Origin: Ophiobolus disseminans
Taxonomy: Eukaryota > Ascomycota > Dothideomycetes > Pleosporales > Phaeosphaeriaceae
Direction: 5' to 3'
Assembly: GCA_010093685.1 (NCBI GenBank)
Contig: MU006237.1
Location: 434,001 to 498,000, forward strand
Length of the DNA: 64,000 bases
Positions 33,019-43,998 of this stretch are shown piece after piece. The position numbers and the translations under genes were made by a program. Under the pieces are notes generated by a model. The model was not told where the DNA came from. It saw only the letters and a list, made by a program, of their open reading frames with translations, and made no database searches. Each line of letters starts with the position of its first letter. Position 1 is the first letter of the stretch.

Positions 33019-34148
33019 TTACAACAGCGAATTCGGATCTACATTTCTTGCCGCCGTCTCGCAGCCCTCTCCAATAGCAGGGCTGTACCCAACAAGCTGG
33101 GTGCAGGCCAAGAAGCCATGCGCGCCCGTGTAGATGCCATTAGGACTGGCCTTCTGCAAAGTACCGTCCAGTATCACGCCAGGTCCCTCGCCTGCCGAAC
33201 CAAAGGTCACTCGACCGGAGATGTTCTGAACTTGCGCTGTGTCGAAATTGGTAAAATATGTATTCCTTTGGCACTGTTGTATCCCGACTAACGGTACCAG
33301 GTTGTAAGGCGCATTCAAAATATACGGGAAGTTGAGCATCTGTCATACCGTAGGTAAAGAGTCAGTAATTGTCTAGTTCACCTCGAAATCCTCTTGCTGA
33401 CCTTCTTGAGTTCTAGAAGTGGGTATTTCGGCGCAGCCTCGGGGCTGAAATTCACGTCGAAAGCTTGCGGAACAACGCCCGGCCCAGATACTGGGTTGGG
33501 TATCAGTGACCACTTCGTTCCCGAACTATACAATTGTCGTCCATCTGTTCCGGTTCCATCGAGCTGGTACGGCAAATTTTGCGGTATAAATACACCGATG
33601 AGTGAAAGTAAGCCGCCAGTGGCTGTGGCTACCAATGCCGGTATAGCTCCGGCCAGTGCTGGGTTCTTTGATGGATCTGCACCCGCGATGTAGGCCACGA
33701 GCGGCGCGCTTAATGGTGTCGAGCTGCGGCCAGTGGTAGTGTATGGTACGATGACACTGGACTGGCGGAGAGAACCATCGATCATCAAGTCGACCAACGT
33801 TTTTTGCCGAATGTCGTTGTTGATGCCGGTGGTTACAATCACCAAATGCTTGTCTCTGGGAACGTTCAAGGAGCTTGGTAGAGGCAGCAGCTTTGGCTTC
33901 TCAGGAAGCGCCGGATAGCCTTCGTTGATGGCGTCCTGGACTGCTGCTGCGGGTGCCTCGAAAACAAGAACCGCTTTACAAGGTTACTTAGAATGTACGC
34001 ATATGCGGACTAGGGATCACTTACCAATATCGGCCGCTATTGTACGTTCATTCGGATACAACGCAGCTACTTGGTTCAAGCATCGCGCATCAAGTCGGGC
34101 AAAAAGGCCAGCTACGGCAAGCATGAGTCTCAGGTAAGTGCGAGCCAT
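33019..34148 (-). CDS. Secreted protein of unknown family
   Basis: 338 aa from exons 34025-34148, 33402-33973 and 33019-33339; introns 33974-34024 and 33340-33401 are GT-AG and phase-consistent. The N-terminus MARTYLRLMLAVAGLFARLDA is a probable signal peptide. The mature protein has no transmembrane segment and only about five cysteines (for example CLNQ near 22, QQCQ, FLACTQ, GEGCET). Segments such as KHLVIVTTGINNDI, SAPLVAYIAGADPS and LLSLIGVFIPQNLPY look like a folded globular domain. I do not recognise the family. It sits in the gene-poor tract between a zinc-finger gene and the transposon, a common setting for lineage-specific secreted proteins; an effector role is only a possibility. 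Confidence 0.7.
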
Positions 34149-36912
34149 GATGTGGAAGGGTCTCGTGAATCAAGGTCTCGTGTGAAGACACGTGTGGGAA
34201 GGATTTTCCTACGAAAACGGATTGTCAAAACTGATCAGGGGATGACTCTCTTATACTATATCTAGCTGGCGTGCGGATCTGCTGCTTGGGATGTGTTATT
34301 GGCAGTCTGTAAGACAAGATTTGCGCTAACGGATCTGCCCGAAGTCAAGATTCATGTCGCGCAAATCACTCGGCACCCATTCGCTTAGTCTCCAAGATCG
34401 ACACTCGGATCCTGAAAGTCCCGAGACCCCTGAGATTGGTACACTCTTGGATTGAAGAATGGTAAGGAACGGTTCGATGATGACAATGCGGCTGAGACTG
34501 TGTTACTCTAGTGGCTGTGTGCAACAATGGCAATATGTGGCGAGTGCGGACCAGCTCGGGGAAGGCTCCACGCTTGAGGGAGGCAGAGGATTCGATACAG
34601 CTACAATCCACAATTCAGCAGCGGCTTGACGACGTTCGTGACAAGATCGCCGAGGCAAATAGTGGTGTCGTGATGCTCGAGTGAACACCACTTCATGGCT
34701 TCGAGGATCTGTGTCTCCGAATCTGTTTTGCGGCAAGTGATTGTCACAAAATCACGAACTTCCTCCCCATGCGCCCCAGGGCATTGGTTACGATTGATCC
34801 TTATGGTGGGAACCATTTCATGAATAATGTAGATAACCTGGAGCCGCATAGGGGGGGGGGAGGATTCAACAACAGATTTTTTCTTTCATACAATTTAGCA
34901 GAACTGGCCCGCGTTGTGTGAATCAAGCATACTTCGCTCTCAAACATGCAGCAAGGTCCTCGCCTTCTAGTCCCTACTTAATAGAGATCAGAAATTGTTA
35001 GGATCTGTGGGACGGTCGTGTTGAAGTAATACTATCTCGCTCATCTAATGTGGAAACAAATAGCAGCTAGTTCTCTATTAAGTAGAATAAATCTAATCGT
35101 ACTCAATCGGTCAGTAACACAGTGGAGACATACCAATGATTGTACGCGCAGAATAAGAAATAGATGTATGTCTTGTTGTGAGAAAGGTATTCGAACATCG
35201 TATGTAGAAACTAGACCTGACAGTGTCCAAAGCGTATAGCCATGTCGTTTGTTGATACTTAGCCGTAGTACTCATATTGAGTTTGAGGTGAAATTAGAAG
35301 TCACGTGTTTATAATCTTTCACTCATCTTGCTCTTGCAATGTCTCTTACTGAAAGTTCGCTATGCTGCCTGTGGTGAACTCAGACAAGAAAAATAGTCAA
35401 AACTTAGTGCCTGCTTGAATTGCAAGAGGCAAGGCGAAGGCTCTACCGCGGTGCAGCGTTCCAAGGTTCGACGTGGGCACTACACTCCTTTCACTAACAA
35501 CCTCAATGCCGAACCTTCCTAGTCAGGCAAGTAGCAGTCTACCGTGGGTTGTAGCAGTTTTAAGCCGAAGCATGAGTTCCCGGCTCAAATTTGCGTTGAG
35601 TTGAGATAAGTGCTTAGCGTGCTTTCGACCATTTGCACTGCGGCCTCGCCTTCACCTCTATACCGCCTAATTCAAACCTTCCCAATGCGGTAGGTACTTC
35701 TAAAGCGTAGATTACTGTAGTTTTAAGCCGAGACGGAAGCGCTCAGCCGAGCTTCGATTGTGATGTTCGTTAAGTGAGTGTTCAAAGATGAAAAATTAGG
35801 AAAAGGCGCCGATTGTAAATGCTCCACTGAGCAAGGAACGAAGCTCATCAAGACTACTTCATAAGGTTTTGGTACTTGGATCCATGGCAGCAAGGATTCA
35901 CGGCTCTTGAGGACGCGTTCTTGTTGCTGAACATAAAGATGTTTTGTTCACATTCCTAGCGGAACGGCTTCTCACACATGTTGACGGCCGGAATCGATTT
36001 TTAGTGGAAAGAAGAGGAAAGCAGGACATCGTAGACCATTCCTTCTGGTTTTTGGCATGAAGGAGAACGAGGTAGGTCGGCGAATTTATATGTGATGCGA
36101 GAGAAGAACTCGACATGAATCATGGCAAATGCTTCTTTTGCACATCGATCCATCATAACAGAACTCCTTCTTTCTTTGCGTCCATGAGATAATGAGTTTG
36201 ATAGGTTTTGTCGAGCAGTGCAGCGTCCTAGTGCTCATGGCGCCTCTGGATATGGATTTCGAAGCAAGAGAAGATCATCAATTGGTAGTCCACCCTTTCT
36301 GGCAATGAAGCTTGAGATTGATGAAGGTAAGGAGATGATTCGAAGACAGCAGACGTTTATGCATCGCTCAGACGAAGAGGTGAAAGCGCACACCCCGTGC
36401 AGTAAACTGTCGTTGGCGCGTGCGTTCGAAAGTCGCAGTTTTGAGATGGTAGAAACAAGGTGTTAGCTACTTCAAGTGCTTTGCACATAGTGCTCAATGC
36501 GGAACTTTTTTTGGTGAAGGCATCTTAGCATCGTCTTAAGCATTGAGAGTTGGGCAGCACCTCTGTCGTAGAAAGAACAAACGGGGATGCACAACATGAA
36601 GCCTTCGCGGCGCCTTTTTTGTGGTATCGGAAAGTAAGCTGTGGTGGAGGAAGGGATGTGAGAAAACCCTGGTATACAGCGGCAGGAAAGAGCCTCGAGG
36701 TGTAAGTCCATGATTGTGGCTATCCAGTCGATTGCATCATGGTAACAAAAGTCGGCAACTCAAGAGAGCGAGGGAAGTACATGGATTCCAGCCCCGAATG
36801 AATTCCTACGGCGAGGAATCTCATAGGGACGGCTAGGGACGTTTCTTGGCAATGAATTTGTGCGACCACATTGTTAGAATTTAGAAAATGCGACAAGGTC
36901 GTCTAGGAGATA
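34149..36912. other. Long gene-poor interval upstream of the transposon
   Basis: 2.76 kb with no secure gene. A 10-G run is at 34851-34860. On the minus strand 34601-34849 an 82-codon frame from an ATG (MRLQVIYIIHEMVPTIRI ... EAMKWCSLEHHD) is coding-like but unassigned. Two diverged copies of a segment containing GTTTTAAGCCGA occur at about 35550 and 35720, hinting at a decayed repeat. Confidence 0.45.
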
Positions 36913-36980
36913 CAGTACCGGTAACGCGTCAAAAGTACCGAGGTGGACGGCGTAACGCGCCGGACGGCGTAACGCGCCAC
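36913..36980 (+). repeat. Left terminal inverted repeat with 17-bp tandem duplication
   Basis: Starts CAGTACCGGTAACGCG. It contains a perfect tandem pair of the 17-mer GGACGGCGTAACGCGCC (36945-36961 and 36962-36978), a likely transposase-binding repeat. Confidence 0.88.
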
Positions 36981-37027
36981 CCCACCTGTGCAGCACCTAA
37001 ACTTCAACACTACATAACGCTATCAGT

Positions 37028-38752
37028 ATGAGCCCTATTGAGGACGCACTAGCAGAAATAGAATCGCTAGAACCAGGAGAAGATTTCTCGCATAGAAAGA
37101 TTGCTGCTAAATATGGTGTAGTGCGCTCTACGTTGACCCGAAGACACCAAGGCGCATCTACCTCAAAACTCAAGAAGGCGCAAAACCAGCAGGCTCTCCA
37201 CCCATACCAAGAGCAGGAGCTTGTACGCTATATAGAGCGCCTCACAAAGCAAGGCCTACCTCCCTCAAAGCCTATGATAAGACGCTTTGCCTCGCAGATA
37301 GCCAAAAGAGAGCTAGGCGTACACTGGGTTGATCACTTTGTTCAGCGCTACGACGTCCATCTCATCTCACGCTGGGCTACTGCAATTGATCGCTCACGCC
37401 ACCAGGCTGACTCAGGCTCAAAGTACACCCTCTACTTTGAGCTTCTAGCCAATAAGAGCAGCCAATACAACGTTGAGCCTTGCCACACATACAATATGGA
37501 TGAGAAAGGCTTCCTCCTTGGAATAGTTACTGGGTCAAAAAGGGTGCTCAGCAGAAGGCTATATGAAGAGGGGAAGCTTCAGGCTTACCTCCAGGATGGC
37601 TCTCGAGAGTGGATGACCGTCCTGGCCTGCATCTGCGCTGATGGAACTGCCCTTAGGCCTACTCTCATATACCAATCAGGCTCAGGCACCCTCCAGGACA
37701 CCTGGCTGCAAGGCCTCGAGCCTGAGGACAGCAGAGCCTTCTTTGCCTCATCACCTTCAGGCTGGACAAACAATGATATAGGCCTAGCCTGGCTAAAGCA
37801 GGTGTTTGATCCCTCTACTAAGGCTAAGGCAGGCCGATCTCGTCGCCTCCTCATCCTTGATGGCCATGGCTCCCACCTCACGATGGATTTTATTGAGTAC
37901 TGCAATCAGAACAGGATCCTCCTCATGATCTATCCACCTCATTCAACCCACACGCTTCAGCCGCTTGACGTGGTGATGTTCAAGCCTCTCTCATCTGCCT
38001 ACTCAGGCCAGGTAGCAGCCTTCATGGAGAGGTGTCAAGGGCTCACTTCTATGAGCAAGAGAGACTTCTATCCAATGTTCATAGCTGCCTGGGAGGCCTC
38101 ATTCAAGGAGGAGACTATACTCAAGGCGTTTGAGGCAACTGGCATCTCACCTCTCAATCCTGAGATGATACTCAAGAGATTCCATACTAGCCAGCCTACA
38201 CAAGGTAGCTCAAGCGATAGCAACTCATCAGCCTTAAGCGCCTCCAATTGGAAGGAAACTGAGGGCCTATTGCAGCAGGTAGTCAAGAATAGAGGTGATC
38301 CACGAGCTCAAAAGCTGAGCAAGGCCTTCCATTCAATCTCTGTTCAGAAAACGCTGCTTGAGCAGGAGGCTCAAGGTCTTAAGGAGGCCTTAATACACGA
38401 AAGACTGCGCAGGAAGCGAGGCAAGCCGCTGCCTCTAGGAGAACCTGAGGAGTACCATGGTGGAGCTGTTATCTGGTCTCCAGGCAGGGTGAACAGAGCA
38501 CGTGATCTCCTGCAACAACAAGAGGCTGAGGAAGAGCAGCAACAGCTCCAAAAAGCAGAGGCAGCTAGGCTACGTAAGGAGAGGAGGCAGGCCAAGGCCC
38601 AGGCTACTCAGGCAAGGCGCGAGGCAAGGGCTGAGGCTAGGAGAAGGAGAAGGCTAAGAAGGCTGCAGAAAAGGCCTCCAGAGCAGCTGCTCGTAGAACT
38701 CAACAACGACTTCAAAACGCTCTTAAAGCAACTCAAAAGGGCAACAAGATGA
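37028..38752 (+). CDS. Pogo/Fot1-like transposase (DDE superfamily endonuclease), C-terminus frameshifted
   Basis: 574 aa from ATG 37028. The order is: N-terminal psq-type HTH (about 20-45; HRKIAAKYGVVRSTLTRR), CENP-B HTH (about 60-125; VHWVDHFVQRYDVHL, SRWATAIDR), then the DDE core with Asp in YNMDEKG (~158), Asp in LILDGHGSH (~280) and Asp in LQPLDVVMF (~318). A coiled, Arg/Gln-rich tail follows. The last ~38 residues look out of frame: the family-like tail (KKAAEKASRAAARRTQQ ... GRAIKLPAKYR) is open in another frame from about 38655 to the TAG at 38899-38901. The shift lies in the purine tract 38639-38653. The catalytic part is intact. Confidence 0.92.
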   Translation: MSPIEDALAEIESLEPGEDFSHRKIAAKYGVVRSTLTRRHQGASTSKLKKAQNQQALHPYQEQELVRYIERLTKQGLPPSKPMIRRFASQIAKRELGVHWVDHFVQRYDVHLISRWATAIDRSRHQADSGSKYTLYFELLANKSSQYNVEPCHTYNMDEKGFLLGIVTGSKRVLSRRLYEEGKLQAYLQDGSREWMTVLACICADGTALRPTLIYQSGSGTLQDTWLQGLEPEDSRAFFASSPSGWTNNDIGLAWLKQVFDPSTKAKAGRSRRLLILDGHGSHLTMDFIEYCNQNRILLMIYPPHSTHTLQPLDVVMFKPLSSAYSGQVAAFMERCQGLTSMSKRDFYPMFIAAWEASFKEETILKAFEATGISPLNPEMILKRFHTSQPTQGSSSDSNSSALSASNWKETEGLLQQVVKNRGDPRAQKLSKAFHSISVQKTLLEQEAQGLKEALIHERLRRKRGKPLPLGEPEEYHGGAVIWSPGRVNRARDLLQQQEAEEEQQQLQKAEAARLRKERRQAKAQATQARREARAEARRRRRLRRLQKRPPEQLLVELNNDFKTLLKQLKRATR

Positions 38753-39011
38753 GGCCTAAGGCTGCTACAAAGGCTACTCAAATAAATAGAGTCGTTGCAG
38801 AGCCTCAGGGTAGTGGAGAGGCCTCAGGTGCTGCAGCAGGCCAAGAGCCATCTCAGTCACGACACGGCCGAGCGATCAAGCTCCCAGCTAAATACAGATA
38901 GCTATATATATAGAGAGAGGCCTATAAAACTCAAGACTAAAAAATATCGCAGTAATAGCTGTTGTACGTGGCTCTATAGCCTCATTTTTGCCTGCTGTTC
39001 TGGTGAGGAAA

Positions 39012-39085
39012 GTGGCGCGTTACGGCGTCCGGCGCGTTACCGGTACGCCGTCCACCTCGGTACCGGTACTTTTGACCTAGTACTG
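39012..39085 (-). repeat. Right terminal inverted repeat
   Basis: Its reverse complement matches the left end: CAGTAC, then GTCAAAAGTACC, then two copies of the GGACG(G/C)CGTA...ACGCGCC unit. Relative to the left end it carries two extra 6-bp blocks (GGTACC and CCGGTA). Confidence 0.88.
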
Positions 39086-39087
39086 TA

Positions 39088-39766
39088 TAATTGTGTAAAG
39101 GTGCGAGACTATTACCAACCAAAGTAATTACGTGGCGAACTTGAAGCTACATATGAGGATCCATGTGCTGAAAATGGATTTGCAATGCAGATGTCAGCAA
39201 GAATCAATATGAATGCTCGAAAAGACAATAGCAGGATCTGTACCTAAATCGCAAGCCTCGCTATTGGCCAGCCTTGGGATAGTTGGCATTCATACCTCAG
39301 TACTCTAAGGCCATTAGCATTTCCGCAAACTACTCGTAAATAGAGCGCCATACAGACTCGTCAGGACCTTCGATTCCATGTCGAGAGGCTGAGAGGGAGA
39401 AGATCAAACGATTGGAGTCACAATGGTGGCGTCGCAAGGCTCGATGTCAGTCCCAGCGTCTATCTTTAGAGCATACGCGCTTTGGATGGCATCCTTGCTC
39501 GCATGTACAGAAGCTCGGAGTCGAGAGCCCTCATTCGCTTCTACTTTATGGAAAGATGGTGTCGTGGCGGCGGAGCTGAAGTTCTGGTTGCGTCTCGACG
39601 GGGTGATGTATGCAGAAGAGAGCCCCACTGGGCCAGAGGCCTGTACGTGTGCAGCCTTTGTTTTTTGTATTCAATGGTATATGAGCTGCTCGTGTACGTT
39701 GAAGATACGATTGCCATCTTATGTGTCCGAAAGCACTGCGCGCTCCGTCCCACGTGATCAACAAGG
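39088..39766. other. Intergenic, transposon to orphan membrane protein
   Basis: About 0.7 kb, no supported gene. A 123-codon plus frame at 39423-39794 overlaps the next gene's start in another frame and has no domain. Confidence 0.5.
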
Positions 39767-41417
39767 ATGTCATCAGGCCCCTCCCCATCATTAAGCGAGG
39801 AAGCTCGTCCCCAAGAAAGGCTCCAAGAAACGACACCTCCTCCAGCCGGTCAGCCCCAACTGTCTCATCACGGAAAGCGTCGTCGGAAGGGCAATAACAC
39901 CCTTCCCGATATTACTACCCTCCCTCTCGTTGTGGTCGCGATCATATGCATCATCGGCTGCATCGTCATCGTCTGGTATGCAGACGGAAAAATTGTCGCT
40001 GAATGGATCCTCATTCAACCCACGGTTCTTCTTGCCCTGTTCGCTGCTGTCTTTGCATTCTGCACGAAGCTTGTCTTTGCTTCGGGCGTCGGGATTGTGT
40101 GGTGGCGCACTCTTCAAAGGCATAAGGTGACGCTCGCAGACCTACATTACATTCACAGAAGAGGATTAGGCGACAGCATTTATGACATGGCAACAGCTTT
40201 GCACAGCACTCAGGCGAAGCTAGTTCTGGCCGTTCTCGTCGTCATCACTGCTGTGGACCTCTCAGATGGACCCCTCCTTCAACGTTCGATTAAGACTGGA
40301 CTGTCTATCCATACTACGCAATACCATTCTTCATGGCACATGGCGAAGATTATCACCGATGGTTGGACCGGTTCTATTGATCACGCCAGTACTGCCGGGT
40401 TGTACCATTCAGGAGATTTGGCTTGGATGGCAAGGAATTGGTATCTAAACGAGTCCCTGATAGGAGGCGACTGTGGGGGTGTTTGCAATGGGTCTTTATC
40501 GGCAGCCGGCATTGACGTAAACTGTTCTTCCACGACGCGGAATCTTGATATTACGGCACCAAAGAGCGTGAACGCCAGTATCTTCGATGTGTCTTTCAAC
40601 CGGACTCAAGATTCGAACGGCCATGCTACTTTGGAGATGACATATCTCTACATGTATAGTATTGACGAACATTGCAACGGCACCATATCAATAGAAACTT
40701 GCAGCATCCGGACAGCTGTTGTATCTTACGATGTCACCCAGACCGCGTCTGTTGTCCGTCTAGCACGCCGTTCATACCCAAGCGCCATGTCCATAATTCC
40801 ATCCTCGGGTGACCTTCCAGGTCCTGATGGTCGCCCTACTGGAGCGCTTGCGGCACTAGAGTCCATCGGGACCAGATATCTACAATCTAACGCAACATTG
40901 ACTGGTTTCTACGATGGAGCCTATGGAATTGAGCCCTATGGAGCCTTGGAGTTGGTATACACCGAGCCATCCCCCGGATCCTCCGCCAATTCAACATGCA
41001 TGTTACTTTACAAGAACGCTACTGACGATCTGCTATGGAGATTACATGACATCATGTTTCGGATGGCATGGGATGCTTCGATAGGTACGGAGTTTCCTAT
41101 GTGCGACATGTCCACTCTAGGCTAACGACTAAATAGGCAATGAAACTGCCCAGACGCCAATCTGGACGCGAGACGTCCGGGCACTGTCCTACGACGCCGA
41201 GTTTGCAACTTTGTGGGTTGCAGCAGGACTAATGTTGCTAAGTATAACAATCGCAACGTCATTGTTTTGGGGCTACTGGCAGTTGGAACACCCAGTTAGT
41301 CTGAGTCCTCTGGAGACTGGACGTGCTCTCGCGTCAATTCTCGAGGAGCCTGCTGGAGAACGCGATATGGGTGTTGAGGAGCTGCTCAACCTCATCGGTC
41401 AAAGGAAAAGAGACTGA
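39767..41417 (+). CDS. Orphan membrane glycoprotein, N-terminal helices and large extracytosolic domain
   Basis: 532 aa from exons 39767-41084 and 41137-41417 (intron 41085-41136). A basic, proline-rich N-terminus (1-45, with HHGKRRRKG) precedes hydrophobic helices LPLVVVAIICIIGCIVIVW, VLLALFAAVFAFCTKLVFA and AKLVLAVLVVITAVDL. Then a ~330-residue domain has many N-x-S/T sites (NGS, NCS, NAS, NRT, NGT, NAT, NST, NET) and paired cysteines, so it probably faces outside. A final helix TLWVAAGLMLLSITIATSLFWGY and a short cytosolic tail (LLNLIGQRKRD) close the protein. This topology is common among uncharacterised fungal cell-surface proteins (compare DUF3176-type), but I cannot name the family. 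Confidence 0.75.
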
Positions 41418-43998
41418 TGTTTTGACATGCGGGGGGGAAGAGCTGGTGCCATGACTCTGCACTGCGCAAAAGGACGCGAAGGGCACCTTGTAGAGGCGGC
41501 GCACCAATAACTTCTATCTGTGAAGCAAGGAGTACAAAAATTCAAGGTCCAGGCATTCGAACAAGGCATTGCTCATACATGTAAATAGCTGTCATTATTT
41601 CAGGCATCAGGAGTGGATGTCGAGAGGAACTCTATGTGTTGTAGTCGTACTATTTTCTAGCAGAAGCGCAGCACTCATGATGAGTTTTCCTCTCTTCTGT
41701 TGTCAATCCCAGCTCTAGTCGTGCAACTAGAAAGAAACAAGGAATATTGTGATTTAAATGTACACACAAAGCGACAGCACACAGCCATAGAAGCTCCATG
41801 CTTGAAATTGGGGGTACACTTCAGTGATACACGGGAAGAACATGTATTGTCCTTGTGGCTGGATGCTGGAACATGTGCAGATTGTGCACTTCCTTCATCC
41901 CATGGAATAGATGTTACCAGTTCCACAAGGTCATGAACCTGATCGCACGGTCATTTGAACTGGACTAACTCAAGCATCACCAAGAACATGTTAGTCTTAA
42001 GGATTGATTCGAGCGAGGAGAGCCGCACTTCGACATGTCGCAAGACGTACATTTTGTCATGATTGAGAGACAGGACAGCAGGCGAAACGAAACATGGTAC
42101 ACCTCTATGTGCGTTTTGAACAGAAAGAAGAACCATGGAATCAAAGGTCAGGAACTTTTGAAACCTCTCGGTAGTTTGGTGAGTGAGCAAAAAAATGGAG
42201 ATTGAGGAGCACGCTTTATATGCGTCAAGAGCGCTAACTGGTGCGAACCACATACGGGTAGGCCACGTTATTTTGGCCTCACGTTCCTAGTGTGTACAGT
42301 AACAAATCCAAGTCATCCAGGAAAAAACTCGCATAATCTGATGGCGCTTCTGTTTTGTTTCGCCAATCCCAGTATTGTAGCCACGACAGGACTTTCCAAC
42401 TGGAGAAAAGGACATGAAGGTAAGTGATTGGAGTTTCGGACCGAGAGGCGCAGCCATGCATGTCTCGTTTATCTTTTTTGGTATCATACGCTGGCAGGTG
42501 GTATTAAAAACTGATGTTGACGAGGCAGGTGGGGTATTTATACAGCATTCCGCTCCCCGAAGGCCAGAGGGACGGCGCAACACCATAGCATTAGCATATC
42601 GCTCTTTTTGAGCGTCGCCATACCAACTTCCCGTGGCTTCTTTCGTTTTGAAAGGGGGCGTTCTCTTCGCCAACATGGAGCAACTTTTTGCATCTTTTAA
42701 CTTCGCAGATTCGAGCGCAGGTTCGAGCGCAGGACGTCGGATGTTCGAGATGTGTTTTTGGCGCAGGAGCAACACATAGTTTCGTCGTCTTATGTTTTGT
42801 TCTACTGAATTGAGAGTTTTGGTGAAAAGAAAGAAGAGGGAGAAAGGGAGAAGTATTTATATTCATCTCTCCCACATATACGGCTCCATGAGCAGAGACC
42901 CTTGAAGCTTTCCAACACCATACAAGACGACCCTACGCAATTTCGGTGCACAACACTGCCTCACTCCATTTCAGCGTAGTTGAGGACTTAGCAGCTCGGA
43001 GCTCAGCAGCCATGATCTGGTCTCATCTGCCTTATGACCCTACAGTTTTGGAGCATGGCGAATCGACAACACCATAGCGCACACTTTCCCACTTCAACCC
43101 CATACGTGGGAGCAAGCAGCGATTTTGATCCCATGACAACATCATTTCCCAATTTTCTCATATGCTCGTTTTCATCCGCTGTTTTGATTCTCGATTTCGC
43201 ACCGACATGTCCCGCTCAAGCTGGGCTTTTTTGACAGCTCGGTCCGGCGCCACACCATCCACTTGATGTTCGACGCTTTTGGAAGACACAAAGTCATAGA
43301 CTGAATAGTTCCGTGTTTTGAGTCAAAAGGCTGAGGGTGGTGCATTAGAAAGTAAGAAGAGATGGAGGGAAGGGCGGGGTTTATATACCCACTTCACACG
43401 TGACTGCGGCCAAATTTCCAAAACAGTTTTCCAACGTCCATGATAAACTCTTTCAAAAAGACACACAAGCATAATACATGTACGCGCCCACATCCACCTT
43501 TCACATTCCCAGTCCAAGATGCAGTCCTGCCGTCCCTCCCGCCCTCGACCCCACCACTCCTTCCCCAAACTCCGCCAAACACGGCACCCAACCTTCCCAT
43601 TCCAGCAACTCTGCCCTCACCGTTGAAAGCAGACACGGTTCGACAGCGGGAACGCACTTCATGATTGGGTTTTCAGCGCACCGGTGTAACACCGCGTGCG
43701 GGAGCGCTTCCGAAGGGCCGAATGGGCAGGAACACGGGACGGGGGCGGGAGAGGTGTGCCGCTGTCAGATATTTATCAAACGGCAAAACAGAGACATTAT
43801 AGGATAGATGATGTGACGAATTTAGAGGTCGTGAATGTTTGATGGTATTGTGTAATTCAAAACGCCTTGCAAAATGCCATCCCATGCAATTCGCATAAAA
43901 TCAGAGACGCAATGCGCCTCGTAAACACGCCACGCGATAAAGCAAATCGACCTCGAACACTTCAATAGTCGATCCCAAATAAACAAATACGCACACCC
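41418..43998. other. Intergenic, 2.6 kb between orphan membrane protein and kinesin-14
   Basis: No gene supported. Several 80-160 codon frames exist without domains. It has a perfect 12-bp tandem pair TTCGAGCGCAGG at 42710-42733. The last few hundred bases are the kinesin 3' side. Confidence 0.5.

Larger units (their letters stand above)
36911..39087 (+). mobile_element. Tc1/mariner-superfamily, pogo/Fot1-like DNA transposon
   Basis: Element 36913-39085 (2,173 bp) flanked by the target duplication TA (36911-36912 and 39086-39087). Its ends are CAGTAC...GTACTG. Terminal inverted repeats of about 70 bp are at 36913-36980 and 39012-39085, alike apart from 6-bp and terminal indels. It contains a single transposase gene reading left to right. 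The inside does not show the AT-rich decay of the flanking tract, and the DDD core is intact, so insertion looks recent. Classification rests on the TA duplication, CENP-B-type HTH and the catalytic triad. Confidence 0.95.

Noticed and set aside
34851..34860. Run of ten G
   Set aside because: Single homopolymer with no partner structure; could be slippage or a sequencing artefact.
42287..42775. 162-codon minus frame in the 2.6-kb gap before kinesin
   Set aside because: No motif or intron continuation; low confidence as a gene.
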